Notes under the pieces: model-generated
Told to the model about the DNA's origin: nothing
What the model saw: the letters and a program-made list of their open reading frames with translations, nothing else
Database searches by the model: none
Assembly (NCBI GenBank): GCA_030537855.1
Contig: JAUNVD010000020.1
Span: 1 to 35,227, forward strand
Length of the DNA stretch: 35,227 nucleotides
DNA from: Tissierellia bacterium
GTDB taxonomy: Bacteria; Bacillota; Clostridia; Tissierellales; Peptoniphilaceae
Direction of reading: 5' to 3'
Program-made: the position numbers and the translations under genes
Part shown: in pieces, positions 8,755-17,764 of the stretch
Layout of the letters: the number at the start of each line of letters is the position of its first letter
Position numbering within the stretch: position 1 is the stretch's first letter

Positions 8755-9852
8755 ATGAAATTGAGGATTCACAAACAAGAATTGTCAAAACATATCAGTA
8801 TCGTTCAAAAAGCAATCTCTGGTAGAACACCTATGCCAATTTTAGAAGGTATCTTAGTTGAATGTTTTAATAATCAAATAAAATTAACAGGTTCAGATGG
8901 AGAAATTAGTATTGAGACCTATGTCGATGCTTTTATTGAAGAAGAGGGAAGTGTTGTTATTGGTTCTAGAATTTTTGGAGATATTATAAGAAAACTTCCC
9001 AATGCTATGGTTTCTATTGATGTGGAAGGAACTAATATTAAAATCACTTGTGAACAATCTGAGTTTAATATTTTAGGTCAAAATACGAAGGAATATCCAA
9101 ATCTACCTGTTGTAGAAGAAATTAATTCTATTACTATACCAGGAGAAAAATTAAAAGAAGGAATTAAAAGTACAGAATTTGCCGTATCTTTAGATGAAAT
9201 ACGTCCAGCTTTAACAGGAGTTCTTATGGATATTCATAAGGAGTCTATCTCTTTTGTAGCCCTTGATGGCTATCGAATGTCATTAAAAATTGAAGATGTA
9301 AAAAATAATTTTGAAAGAGAAGCTATTGTGCCAAGTCGTTCTTGTAATGAATTGATTAAAATTATGGACGAAGATTTGGAAGAAGTTACTTTGATTTTTT
9401 CCAATAATCATATTTCTGTAAATTTAGGAAATACAATTTTTTATACTAAGTTAATCAATGGTGAATTCTTTGCCTATGAAGGATTGGTACGAAGAGAACA
9501 TTCTAAAACTGTAAAAGTGAATCGAATGGATTTTTTAAATTCACTAGAACGTGCAAGTTTATTAGCAAAGGAAGAAAGAGCAAATTTAGTAAAACTAGAT
9601 ATTAGAAATGGAGAAGTTCTTATTGAATCTAATTCAGATATTGGAAATGTTCATGAATTGGTTCCATGTGAAAAAGATGGGGAAGATTTAAAAATTGCTT
9701 TTAATAGTAAATACTTAATCGAAGGTATTCGTACGATTCCAACTTCTGAAATTATTTTACAATTTACCGATGCTATTAATCCTTGTATTATTCAGCCACC
9801 GGAACGAGAAGATTATATTTATTTAGTTCTTCCTGTACGATTGGCGAATTGA
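8755..9852 (+). CDS. dnaN: DNA polymerase III sliding clamp (beta subunit)
   Basis: DnaN is the ring-shaped clamp that tethers DNA polymerase III. With the ATG at 8755 it is 365 residues, the usual length, beginning MKLRIHKQELSK. AAGGAGG at 8740-8746 is a strong ribosome site for this start. A longer reading from 8650 would translate the origin boxes and has no family support. The three clamp domains run in order, and the C-terminus ends in the typical LVLPVRLAN strand. Confidence 0.97.
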   Translation: MKLRIHKQELSKHISIVQKAISGRTPMPILEGILVECFNNQIKLTGSDGEISIETYVDAFIEEEGSVVIGSRIFGDIIRKLPNAMVSIDVEGTNIKITCEQSEFNILGQNTKEYPNLPVVEEINSITIPGEKLKEGIKSTEFAVSLDEIRPALTGVLMDIHKESISFVALDGYRMSLKIEDVKNNFEREAIVPSRSCNELIKIMDEDLEEVTLIFSNNHISVNLGNTIFYTKLINGEFFAYEGLVRREHSKTVKVNRMDFLNSLERASLLAKEERANLVKLDIRNGEVLIESNSDIGNVHELVPCEKDGEDLKIAFNSKYLIEGIRTIPTSEIILQFTDAINPCIIQPPEREDYIYLVLPVRLAN

Positions 9853-9860
9853 GGGATATG

Positions 9861-10067
9861 ATGAAAATATTGAAAATAAATACTGATTTTATCAAGTTAG
9901 ACACAGCATTAAAGTTAGCTGGTATTACAGATACTGGTGGTCAAGGTAAAATACTAATCCAAGAAGGTTTCATCTATGTTAATGGTGAACAAGAATTTCG
10001 ACGAGGAAGAAAATGTATTTCTGGTGATCGAATTCAATTTGAAGAGGAAGAAATACTCATTGAATGA
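9861..10067 (+). CDS. yaaA: S4-domain RNA-binding protein YaaA
   Basis: This 68-residue protein is almost entirely one S4 RNA-binding domain, with FIKLDTALKLAG at the N-terminal half and GFIYVNGEQEFRRGRKC as the typical S4 turn. The family sits between dnaN and recF in many Firmicutes; from recall it has been tied to large-subunit ribosome assembly in B. subtilis. Two adjacent ATGs exist (9858, 9861). The second leaves a better gap from GAGGGA at 9851-9856, so it was chosen. It begins 8 bases after dnaN. Confidence 0.9.
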   Translation: MKILKINTDFIKLDTALKLAGITDTGGQGKILIQEGFIYVNGEQEFRRGRKCISGDRIQFEEEEILIE

Positions 10068-10075
10068 GGAATCTC

Positions 10076-11188
10076 ATGAAAATAAAAGATATTCAATTAC
10101 TTCATTTTAGAAATTATGAAAATATTTACTTTACTCCCAATGAAAAGATAAATATCTTTCTTGGAAAAAATGCTCAAGGAAAAACTAATCTTTTAGAAGG
10201 TATGGGATATTTAGTATCTGGAAAATCCTTTCGTACAAATTCAGATAAAGAAGTAATTTCCTTTGATGAGGATCAAAGTTATATTCGAGCTTTATTGGAA
10301 ATATACGGATATGATCACTTATATGAATTAAAAATTTCTAAAATGGAAAAGAAAAGACTTCGTATTGACGGGGAAGAGGTCCAGCGTTTAAAAGAGTTTA
10401 AACGTGAGGGTGCTGCGGTAATCTTTGGTCCTGTGGATATGAATATGATAAAATTTTCTCCACAAAACAGGAGAAAATACTTAGATGATGTAATCATTCA
10501 ACTAGATGAATGGTATGAAAAAAATTTAAATAATTATGGAAAAATATTGGAACAAAGAAATCAATTATTACGTAAAGCCAAGTATCGGAATTTAACGAAT
10601 TTATTGGATATTTATAATCTACAATTAGCAGAACTGGCTACGGAAATTATTTCTACTCGATTAGAAACTATGAAAATATTAAATATGTCTGCAAAAAATA
10701 TATACCGTCACCTTGCTTCTTATGAAGAAGAACTTTCCACAAGGTATTTATCTACTCTTCCCTACCATAAGGAAAAGAAAGAAATGATCCATGCTATTTA
10801 TAAAAAATACCATGAATCAAGTGAGTTGGACTTGGAAAAAGGTCGAACAACTTTAGGACCTCATCGAGATGATATTCAATTTTTAATTAATGGTCATGAT
10901 GGTAAGTTATATGGTAGTCAAGGGCAGCAACGTTCAATTATTTTGGCTATGAAACTTGCAGAAGTAGAATATATTAAAGATAAAAAAGGTTTTTATCCTA
11001 TTTTATTATTAGATGATGTGTTTTCAGAATTAGATCGAGAACGAAAAAGATTTTTAACAGAATCCATTGTAGGATGCCAATGTTTTATAACCATGACAGA
11101 TTCAATCGATTTACGAGAATTAAAGGATAGAGAAAATAATCTCTATAAAATAGAAAATAATAAAATTATAGGTGCCAATGTTCTTTAA
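10076..11188 (+). CDS. recF: DNA replication and repair protein RecF
   Basis: RecF is an SMC-like ATPase that helps load RecA at gaps. From the ATG at 10076 it is 370 residues, beginning MKIKDIQLLHFRNYE, which matches the family start. GAGGA at 10066-10070 is well placed for this start; an ATG at 10064 overlapping the yaaA stop would add four residues. Walker A GKNAQGKT is at 30-37, the SQGQQRS signature and the Walker B LLLDDVFSELD are in the last third. No remB/yaaB gene separates it from gyrB. Confidence 0.95.
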   Translation: MKIKDIQLLHFRNYENIYFTPNEKINIFLGKNAQGKTNLLEGMGYLVSGKSFRTNSDKEVISFDEDQSYIRALLEIYGYDHLYELKISKMEKKRLRIDGEEVQRLKEFKREGAAVIFGPVDMNMIKFSPQNRRKYLDDVIIQLDEWYEKNLNNYGKILEQRNQLLRKAKYRNLTNLLDIYNLQLAELATEIISTRLETMKILNMSAKNIYRHLASYEEELSTRYLSTLPYHKEKKEMIHAIYKKYHESSELDLEKGRTTLGPHRDDIQFLINGHDGKLYGSQGQQRSIILAMKLAEVEYIKDKKGFYPILLLDDVFSELDRERKRFLTESIVGCQCFITMTDSIDLRELKDRENNLYKIENNKIIGANVL

Positions 11189-11237
11189 AAGAGAAAGGGG
11201 CCTAAAGGTATTATGCCTAAAAAGATAGGGGGTATCT

Positions 11238-13166
11238 ATGACCGATAAACAGTTTGATGAAAGGCATTATTCAGCTAGTGATATACAGGTTTTAACAGGT
11301 CTGGAACCGGTTCGAAAAAGACCGGGTATGTACATTGGATCCACAGGATCTAAAGGATTACACCATTTAGTATACGAAGTGGTGGACAATTCCATAGATG
11401 AGGCTTTGGCAGGTATTTGTGATACGATAAGTATTACCATTTTAGAAGACGGATCAATATCCATTGAAGACAATGGCTCTGGGATTCCTGTAGAAAAACA
11501 TCCTCAAACAGGAAAATCAACAGTGGAAACGGTGCTTACGATTTTACATGCAGGAGGTAAATTTAATAATTCTGCCTATAAAGTTTCTGGAGGACTTCAT
11601 GGAGTAGGGGTTTCTGTGGTCAATGCTCTTTCTGAAAAATTAGTAGCTCAAATAAAAAGAGATGGTAAAGTATATCGTCAAGAATTTTCTAGAGGATATG
11701 CCCTTACTGAAATGGAAATTATTGGAAAGGTTAATAAAAAAGACACAGGAACAAGAATTGATTTTGTTCCAGATCCTGAAATATTTAAAGAAACCACAGA
11801 ATTTGACTTTAATATATTAAGTAAGAGATTTCGAGAAATGGCTTTTTTAAATAAAGGTATTAAGATTTCTTTTATAGATTTAAAAAATAATAAAGAAGAA
11901 CATTATCACTATGAAGGTGGGATTAAAGAATTTGTAGAATTTATAAATAAGAAAAAAACTCCCATTCATAAAGAAGTGATTTATATTGATGAAGTCAAAG
12001 AAAATATCTCTGTTGAAGTGGCCTTACAATATACTGATGGTTTTAGCGAAAATGTTTTAACTTTTGCTAATAATATTAATACAGAAGAAGGTGGAACCCA
12101 TCTTTCTGGTTTTCGTTCAGCTCTTACCAGAACGATTAATGAATATGGACGAAAATATAATTTAATCAAAGAAAAAGAAGATAATTTATCAGGAGACGAT
12201 GTTCGAGAAGGTCTTACTGGAGTTGTTTCTGTAAAACTTCCAGAACCTCAATTTGAAGGACAAACTAAAGCAAAACTTGGAAATTCAGAAACAAGGGGAA
12301 TTGTAGACTCCACTGTAAGTGAAGCTTTAGAACAATTTTTAGAAGAACATCCAAAAACTTCTAAAATGATTTTAGAAAAAGCATTAAGTGCAAGAAGAGC
12401 AAGGGAAGCTGCAAGAAAAGCTAGAGACTTAACTCGAAAACGGTCTATATTGGATAATACTAATTTACCTGGTAAATTAGCAGATTGTCAATTAGATGAT
12501 CCAAAGGAAACAGAAATTTTCCTTGTGGAGGGAGATTCTGCAGGTGGTTCAGCTCGTAGTGGTCGAGATGCTTCTTTTCAAGCGATTTTACCATTAAAGG
12601 GTAAGATTATGAATGTGGAAAAAGCAAGATTAGATCGGATTTTAAATTCTGAAGAAATAAAGGCTATGATTACTGCCTTTGGTACAGGAATTGGGCAAGA
12701 ATTTAATATTGATAAATTACGTTATCATAAAATTATTATTATGACAGATGCAGATGTGGACGGAGCTCATATTCGAACTTTACTTTTAACCTTCTTTTTC
12801 CGTTATATGAGACCATTAATTGAAAATGGAAATATTTATGTAGCTCAACCTCCACTCTATGGGATAAAAAGTGGGTCAAAGATTTTAAGGTATTGTTTTG
12901 ATGATATGGAATTGGAAAGTTCTATGAAAGAATTAGGACGAGATAAGAATTATAAGATTGCAAGATATAAAGGTCTTGGAGAGATGAATGCTGATGAACT
13001 TTGGACTACAACGATGGATCCAGATGTTCGTTTACTCCTTCGTGTGGAAATTGAAGATGCCATTGAAGCAGATGATGTATTTTCAGTATTGATGGGTTCA
13101 GATGTAGAACCGAGACGTGAATTTATCCAAGAAAATGCAACTTATGTTGACTATATTGATGCTTAA
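11238..13166 (+). CDS. gyrB: DNA gyrase subunit B
   Basis: GyrB supplies the ATPase of gyrase, which adds negative supercoils. The 642-residue protein has the GHKL ATPase domain (EVVDNSIDEALAG near residue 50, GLHGVGVSVVNALS near 115), the transducer domain, and the TOPRIM domain with EGDSAGGSA near 430 and TDADVDGAHI near 503. The length is that of the short Gram-positive form. AGGGGGT lies before the start at 11238. It is 49 bases after recF and 14 bases before gyrA. Confidence 0.98.
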   Translation: MTDKQFDERHYSASDIQVLTGLEPVRKRPGMYIGSTGSKGLHHLVYEVVDNSIDEALAGICDTISITILEDGSISIEDNGSGIPVEKHPQTGKSTVETVLTILHAGGKFNNSAYKVSGGLHGVGVSVVNALSEKLVAQIKRDGKVYRQEFSRGYALTEMEIIGKVNKKDTGTRIDFVPDPEIFKETTEFDFNILSKRFREMAFLNKGIKISFIDLKNNKEEHYHYEGGIKEFVEFINKKKTPIHKEVIYIDEVKENISVEVALQYTDGFSENVLTFANNINTEEGGTHLSGFRSALTRTINEYGRKYNLIKEKEDNLSGDDVREGLTGVVSVKLPEPQFEGQTKAKLGNSETRGIVDSTVSEALEQFLEEHPKTSKMILEKALSARRAREAARKARDLTRKRSILDNTNLPGKLADCQLDDPKETEIFLVEGDSAGGSARSGRDASFQAILPLKGKIMNVEKARLDRILNSEEIKAMITAFGTGIGQEFNIDKLRYHKIIIMTDADVDGAHIRTLLLTFFFRYMRPLIENGNIYVAQPPLYGIKSGSKILRYCFDDMELESSMKELGRDKNYKIARYKGLGEMNADELWTTTMDPDVRLLLRVEIEDAIEADDVFSVLMGSDVEPRREFIQENATYVDYIDA

Positions 13167-13180
13167 GGAAGGGAGGTACT

Positions 13181-15610
13181 ATGACAGAACATAAGAAAAT
13201 TGATAGCCATGGAACTAAAAATGTAGTATTAGAAGAGCAAATGAAAAAGGCATACTTAGAATATTCTATGTCAGTAATTGTGGCTCGAGCCCTTCCTGAT
13301 GTTAGAGATGGACTAAAACCAGTTCATCGACGTATTATATATGGAATGCATGTTTTAGGGATGACTCCAGATAAGCCAACAAGAAAATCTGCAAGGATTG
13401 TTGGTGATGTTATGGGTAAGTTTCATCCCCATGGTGATTCAGCTATTTATGATGCCTTGGTACGTTTAGCACAAGATTTTAATACAAGATATCCATTGGC
13501 CCAAGGTCAAGGGAACTTTGGTTCTATCGATGGAGACTCAGCTGCTGCTATGCGTTATACAGAAGTACGTATGAGTAAACTTGCCCAAGAGATGTTAAGG
13601 GATATTAACAAAAATACAGTAGATTTCCAGCCGAATTTTGATGAATCAGAAAAAGAACCGGTGGTACTTCCCTCTAGATTTCCTAATTTATTGGTCAATG
13701 GTTCCACAGGTATCGCTGTTGGAATGGCTACAAATATGGCTCCTCATAATTTAAATGAAGTGATTGGAGCAATTATTGCCTATATTGATGATCATGATAT
13801 AAGTATTGAGGAATTACAAAAATATATTAAAGGACCTGATTTTCCCACGGGAGGTTTGATCTTAGGTAGAGAAGGGATTGACAAAGCCTATAAAACTGGT
13901 AGAGGTAAGGTTATTATGCGAGCTAGAGCGGATATTGAAGAAGTAAAAAACCGTTATCGCATTGTAGTAACAGAAATCCCTTATCAAGTTAATAAATCAA
14001 ATTTAATAAAAAAAATAGCGGAATTGGTACGTGAAAAAAGATTGGATGGTATTTCCGATATTCGTGATGAGTCTGGTCGTGCAGGTATGCGTATTGTTAT
14101 TGAATGTAAACGAGATGCCAATGCTAATGTGGTATTAAATAATTTATACAAACATACCCAAATGCAAGGAACTTTTGGAATTATTAATTTAGCATTGGTA
14201 GATGGTGTACCAAAAACTTTAAATTTAAAAGAATTGATTTCTCATTATGTTGACCATCAAGTAGAAGTGGTTACTAGAAGAACCCAATTTGACTTAGACA
14301 AAGCAGAAGCTAGAGCTCATGTAGTGGAAGGATTGCAAATAGCTATTGATAATATTGACCGGATTATTCAAATTGTCCGTGGTTCTGAAAGTGATCAAGA
14401 AGCAAAAGAACAATTTACAAAAGAATTTGGTCTTACAGATATTCAAGGACAAGCTATTTTAGATATGAGAATTCGTCGATTAACAGGGTTACAAAGAAAG
14501 AACCTTGAAGAAGAATATGAAGGGTTGATTAAGGAAATTGCAAGATTAAAAGAAATCTTAGGAAACCCTCATGTTCTTATGAATCTTATTAAAACTGAAC
14601 TTTTAGAAATTCAAGATAAATATGGAGATTTAAGACGAACGGTTATAGCAATGGATCCTGGCGAAATTGATGTGGAAGATATGATTAAAGAAGAAGATGT
14701 GGTTATTACTTTAACAGCTTTTGGATATATAAAGAGAATGCCAGAAGGAACCTATAAACCTCAAAGAAGAGGGGGGCAAGGTATTGCTGCTTTAACAAAA
14801 AGAGATGAAGATTTTGTTTCTGATCTTTATATAACCTCTACTCATGATACTATATTGTTCTTAACCAATCGAGGAAAGGTATATTCTTTAAAAGCATATG
14901 AGATTCCAGAAACAGGTCGCCAAGCTAGAGGAACGGCAATTATTAATCTACTTCCATTGGAACAAGGAGAAAATATTTCTGCAGTTATTCCAATTTCTGA
15001 ATTTAAAGAAGAAGATAACTTGGTAATGATCACAAAAAATGGTACCATTAAGAAAACTGCTTTAGAGGAATTTTCTAATATTCGTAAAAATGGAATCATT
15101 GCTATCACATTAAAAGAAGATGATGAATTAATTTCTGTTCGTCAAAGTTCTGGAGGAGATGAATTTATATTAGTTTCTGAAAATGGAAAAGCCATTCGCT
15201 TTTCTGAAGCAGATGTACGAGTGATGGGAAGATCTGCCCAAGGAGTACGAGCTATTGAATTAGAAGATGGTGATAAAGTCGTAGCTGTTGATATTGCTAT
15301 GGATGATAAATATCTTCTTGTAATCTCTGAAAATGGCTACGGGAAAATGACAAAACTAAGTGAATACAAGGTGCAAAATCGAAGTGGAAAAGGTCTTATC
15401 ACCTATAAAATAAAACCGAAAACTGGTAAAATTGTATCTGCAAAGGTAATTGATCAAACAGATGAAGTTATGATGATTACAGAAAAAGGAACAATTATAC
15501 GATTAGAAACTGAAGGAATTTCTGTTATGGGAAGAAATACCAGTGGCGTAAAATTAATGAATATTAAAGACAGTAAAATTGTTGCCGTTGCAAAATATAT
15601 TGGTGATTAA
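13181..15610 (+). CDS. gyrA: DNA gyrase subunit A
   Basis: GyrA performs DNA breakage and reunion. The 809-residue protein has the active-site tyrosine Y126 in AAAMRYTEVR. The quinolone-determining region reads HPHGDSAIYD, with serine 87 and aspartate 91 at the positions equivalent to E. coli S83 and D87, so no classical resistance change is seen. The C-terminal pinwheel carries the gyrA box QRRGGQG, supporting true gyrase rather than topoisomerase IV. GGGAGG precedes the start. Confidence 0.98.
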   Translation: MTEHKKIDSHGTKNVVLEEQMKKAYLEYSMSVIVARALPDVRDGLKPVHRRIIYGMHVLGMTPDKPTRKSARIVGDVMGKFHPHGDSAIYDALVRLAQDFNTRYPLAQGQGNFGSIDGDSAAAMRYTEVRMSKLAQEMLRDINKNTVDFQPNFDESEKEPVVLPSRFPNLLVNGSTGIAVGMATNMAPHNLNEVIGAIIAYIDDHDISIEELQKYIKGPDFPTGGLILGREGIDKAYKTGRGKVIMRARADIEEVKNRYRIVVTEIPYQVNKSNLIKKIAELVREKRLDGISDIRDESGRAGMRIVIECKRDANANVVLNNLYKHTQMQGTFGIINLALVDGVPKTLNLKELISHYVDHQVEVVTRRTQFDLDKAEARAHVVEGLQIAIDNIDRIIQIVRGSESDQEAKEQFTKEFGLTDIQGQAILDMRIRRLTGLQRKNLEEEYEGLIKEIARLKEILGNPHVLMNLIKTELLEIQDKYGDLRRTVIAMDPGEIDVEDMIKEEDVVITLTAFGYIKRMPEGTYKPQRRGGQGIAALTKRDEDFVSDLYITSTHDTILFLTNRGKVYSLKAYEIPETGRQARGTAIINLLPLEQGENISAVIPISEFKEEDNLVMITKNGTIKKTALEEFSNIRKNGIIAITLKEDDELISVRQSSGGDEFILVSENGKAIRFSEADVRVMGRSAQGVRAIELEDGDKVVAVDIAMDDKYLLVISENGYGKMTKLSEYKVQNRSGKGLITYKIKPKTGKIVSAKVIDQTDEVMMITEKGTIIRLETEGISVMGRNTSGVKLMNIKDSKIVAVAKYIGD

Positions 15611-15622
15611 AGGGAGGGTTTC

Positions 15623-15952
15623 ATGTCTTTTCAATTAAGTAGAAATTATGACAAAGAAAAGGACCTGTTAATTTTAAAGCCTATTGGAGAATTGGATATC
15701 TATTCTTCTCCAGAATTTAAAAAAATAGGGGAAAAAGAATATCAAAAATATGAAACAAATATTTTAATTGATGGAAGTGATTTAAAATACATGGATTCAA
15801 CTGGTCTTGGGGCTTTCATATATCTTCTAAATATTTGTAAAGAAAAAAATCATAAAATTAGAATCCAAGGATTAAGTCCAAATATTCGAAAACTTTTTAC
15901 AATTACAAAAATGGACGAATTATTTATATTTGAAGGTGATAAAAATGCGTGA
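15623..15952 (+). CDS. rsbV: Anti-sigma factor antagonist, RsbV/SpoIIAA type (STAS)
   Basis: This 109-residue STAS-domain protein would release a sigma factor by binding its anti-sigma partner. The regulatory serine is present at S59 in MDSTGLGAF, matching the phosphorylated serine of RsbV (S56) and SpoIIAA (S58). It begins 12 bases after gyrA behind GGGAGG and overlaps the next gene by 8 bases. The RsbV name is preferred over SpoIIAA because the sigma factor two genes on reads as SigB-like and the gyrA-adjacent place matches, from recall, the C. difficile sigB operon. The gene symbol is tentative. Confidence 0.85.
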   Translation: MSFQLSRNYDKEKDLLILKPIGELDIYSSPEFKKIGEKEYQKYETNILIDGSDLKYMDSTGLGAFIYLLNICKEKNHKIRIQGLSPNIRKLFTITKMDELFIFEGDKNA

Positions 15953-16292
15953 TTGTATTGATTGTAAAATACCTGCTAAGCCGGAATATATTGGAATTCC
16001 AAGACTTATGATTACAGGTTTAGCAGCTCCATTAGACTTAGACTTTGATGCCTTAGAAGACTTAAAATTAATTATTACAGAAAGTTGTAATCTATCCTAT
16101 CGTATGGGGAACGAAGAAATATTAGTAGATGCCATTGTAGAGGAAAATATGCTTACAGTATCTGTATCTGGGGTGGATGAAGATAAGGTTAGAAATGATG
16201 ATATGTTATCTTTAAGTAGTCATATTATCTGTTCCTTATCTGATCAAGTTAATTTTGAAGATGGTAAAATTGTCGTTAAAAAAGCTTATTAA
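15945..16292 (+). CDS. Degenerate RsbW-like anti-sigma factor (GHKL fold, kinase motifs lost)
   Basis: The first half aligns well with RsbW: PAKPEYIGIPRLMITGLA and EDLKLIITESC (residues 10-48) match the family's start and N box. The protein is only 115 residues, about 45 short of B. subtilis RsbW. The position of the Mg-binding Asn (E46 plus four) is L50; an Asn sits one place earlier at 49. The G1 D-x-G motif is replaced by SGVDED near residue 77, and the G2 glycine-rich loop is missing. It may bind sigma and RsbV but probably cannot phosphorylate. The ATG at 15945 has GAAGGTGAT upstream; a TTG at 15930 is less likely. Confidence 0.78.
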   Translation: MRDCIDCKIPAKPEYIGIPRLMITGLAAPLDLDFDALEDLKLIITESCNLSYRMGNEEILVDAIVEENMLTVSVSGVDEDKVRNDDMLSLSSHIICSLSDQVNFEDGKIVVKKAY

Positions 16293-16307
16293 TAAGGAAC
16301 GGATGCT

Positions 16308-17096
16308 ATGAACAAAGAAAAATATTATGCCTTAAATCGACAATTAACGAAAGAAGAGCGTAAAGAGCTCTTTAAAGAATATGAAAAAACGAAAGATCGT
16401 GAACTACGAGATATTCTTATAGAAGAACATCTTTATATTGCTGAAATATTATCAAAAAAATATGCCAATCGAGGTATTGACTATGATGATATTTTTCAAG
16501 TAGCGTCCATAGGATTGATTTATGCAGTAGAACGATATGATTTATCCAAGGGTTTTGAATTTTCAAGTTTTGCTACCCCTACAATTGTTGGAGAAATAAA
16601 AAAATATTTTAGAGACAAGGGTTGGACTATACGAGTTCCACGTAGAATACAGGAACTTTCTAAAAAAATAAATAATGCTAAAATATCTTTAGCCCAAAAA
16701 TATCAAAGGACTCCTACTATTCAAGATATTGCTACATTTTTAAAAGTGACACCACAGGAAGTTTTAGAAGCTATGGAAGCAAGTAAAGTATATGCTCCAC
16801 AGTCTTTAGATCTTACCTATGATGGATCAGGAGATGATAAAGAAGTAAATTTATCAGATTTAATTGGAGAGGACGAAAGATATTTTGACCAAATTGAAGT
16901 GAATGACTTTATTCATACTGCAATGGAAAAATTAAATGAAGTGGAAAAGACGATTTTAATTGAAAGATATTACAATAAAAAGACCCAAGTATCCATTGCA
17001 GAAAAATTAGATATTTCACAAATGACAGTTTCAAGAATTGAAAAAAAGGTATTGGAAAAAATGAAAAAAGAAGTGGAAAAAGTTATGGAAACTTAG
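16308..17096 (+). CDS. sigB: RNA polymerase sigma factor, SigB/SigF/SigG family
   Basis: The 262-residue protein is a group 3 sigma-70 factor. Region 2 spans YDDIFQVASIGLIYAVERYD and FEFSSFATPTIVGEIKKYFRD (about residues 59-100), followed by the TIRVPRR box shared by SigB, SigF and SigG. Region 3 runs to about 160 and region 4 has the helix-turn-helix TQVSIAEKLDISQMTVSRIE near 226-245. It lies 15 bases after the RsbW-like gene. Its neighbours point to a general-stress sigma-B role rather than sporulation, but this is inference. Confidence 0.85.
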   Translation: MNKEKYYALNRQLTKEERKELFKEYEKTKDRELRDILIEEHLYIAEILSKKYANRGIDYDDIFQVASIGLIYAVERYDLSKGFEFSSFATPTIVGEIKKYFRDKGWTIRVPRRIQELSKKINNAKISLAQKYQRTPTIQDIATFLKVTPQEVLEAMEASKVYAPQSLDLTYDGSGDDKEVNLSDLIGEDERYFDQIEVNDFIHTAMEKLNEVEKTILIERYYNKKTQVSIAEKLDISQMTVSRIEKKVLEKMKKEVEKVMET

Positions 17097-17118
17097 TCCA
17101 ATACTAAGGAGGAGAATT

Positions 17119-17742
17119 TTGAATCGTAAAAAAAACTTACTACTGATCACTAAAATAATCTATGCCTTAGAAATATTATTATCCTTTATGATTATTGCAG
17201 GAATTATAATATCCCTTCCAGATATCGTAAAGTATTTCTACTTAATTGTCACCAATAATCCTAAAGATTCCTATTATGTTTTTCAAGAATTCTTAAAACA
17301 TATTTTGCTGATGGTTATTGGAATGGAGTTTATTTTAATGATGATTGCCCATTCAGATTCTGCAATTATCTATTTAATCATGTTTGTAATTGCACGTAAG
17401 ATGTTGATTAAATCAGATACAATACTAGAACTAATGGTTGGGGTTATAGCAATTTTACTCTTATTTATCATTAAAAAGTATCTAATGAGTAATAATGTGG
17501 AACAAAATGTTTCGTCGGGAATTTTTTCAGCAGCTACACCTGTTGAAGTTATTAACGAAAGATTTAATTATGATATTGACGATATGGGTTTCCAATCTTT
17601 GGGAGGTTTGGTGTACTACCTGTTACGACAACAAGGATCTGAAATCCAAACAGGAGAAATTATTGACGATCAAAACTATATTTATCAAGTAGAACGAGCT
17701 AGTAATGGAATTATCGATTCTGTGACGATACAAAAAAAATGA
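17119..17742 (+). CDS. Membrane protein with PsiE-like helices and CorC/HlyC-type domain
   Basis: This 207-residue protein starts at a TTG with GGAGGAG in front. Residues 12-118 form about four membrane segments, in a pattern like PsiE (phosphate-starvation-inducible E). Residues 143-206 resemble the CorC_HlyC transporter-associated domain, including FQSLGGLVYYLL and the later IYQVERASNG strand. That domain normally ends CBS-pair or K+/H+ antiport proteins, so it may sense a small ligand. It follows sigB by 22 bases and ends the operon, so it may be a stress effector or a regulator of the sigma module. Function unknown. Confidence 0.65.
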   Translation: MNRKKNLLLITKIIYALEILLSFMIIAGIIISLPDIVKYFYLIVTNNPKDSYYVFQEFLKHILLMVIGMEFILMMIAHSDSAIIYLIMFVIARKMLIKSDTILELMVGVIAILLLFIIKKYLMSNNVEQNVSSGIFSAATPVEVINERFNYDIDDMGFQSLGGLVYYLLRQQGSEIQTGEIIDDQNYIYQVERASNGIIDSVTIQKK

Positions 17743-17764
17743 GGCAAAGGCCTCATTTTTTTAT
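17738..17764. terminator. Bidirectional terminator between convergent operons
   Basis: AATGAGGC (17738-17745), loop AAAG, GCCTCATT (17750-17757) form an 8-bp stem with an A run before and a T run after, so it works in both directions. It overlaps the stop codon of the plus-strand membrane protein and lies next to the stop of the minus-strand GNAT gene. It ends both the dnaA-to-sigB side and the leftward four-gene operon. Confidence 0.9.

Noticed and set aside
13181-15610. Quinolone resistance change in GyrA
   Set aside because: Ser87 and Asp91, equivalent to E. coli S83 and D87, are the susceptible residues.
15623-17096. Sporulation operon spoIIAA-spoIIAB-sigF
   Set aside because: The sigma factor and the place after gyrA fit sigB better, and the middle protein lacks SpoIIAB kinase motifs. 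The choice is not certain.
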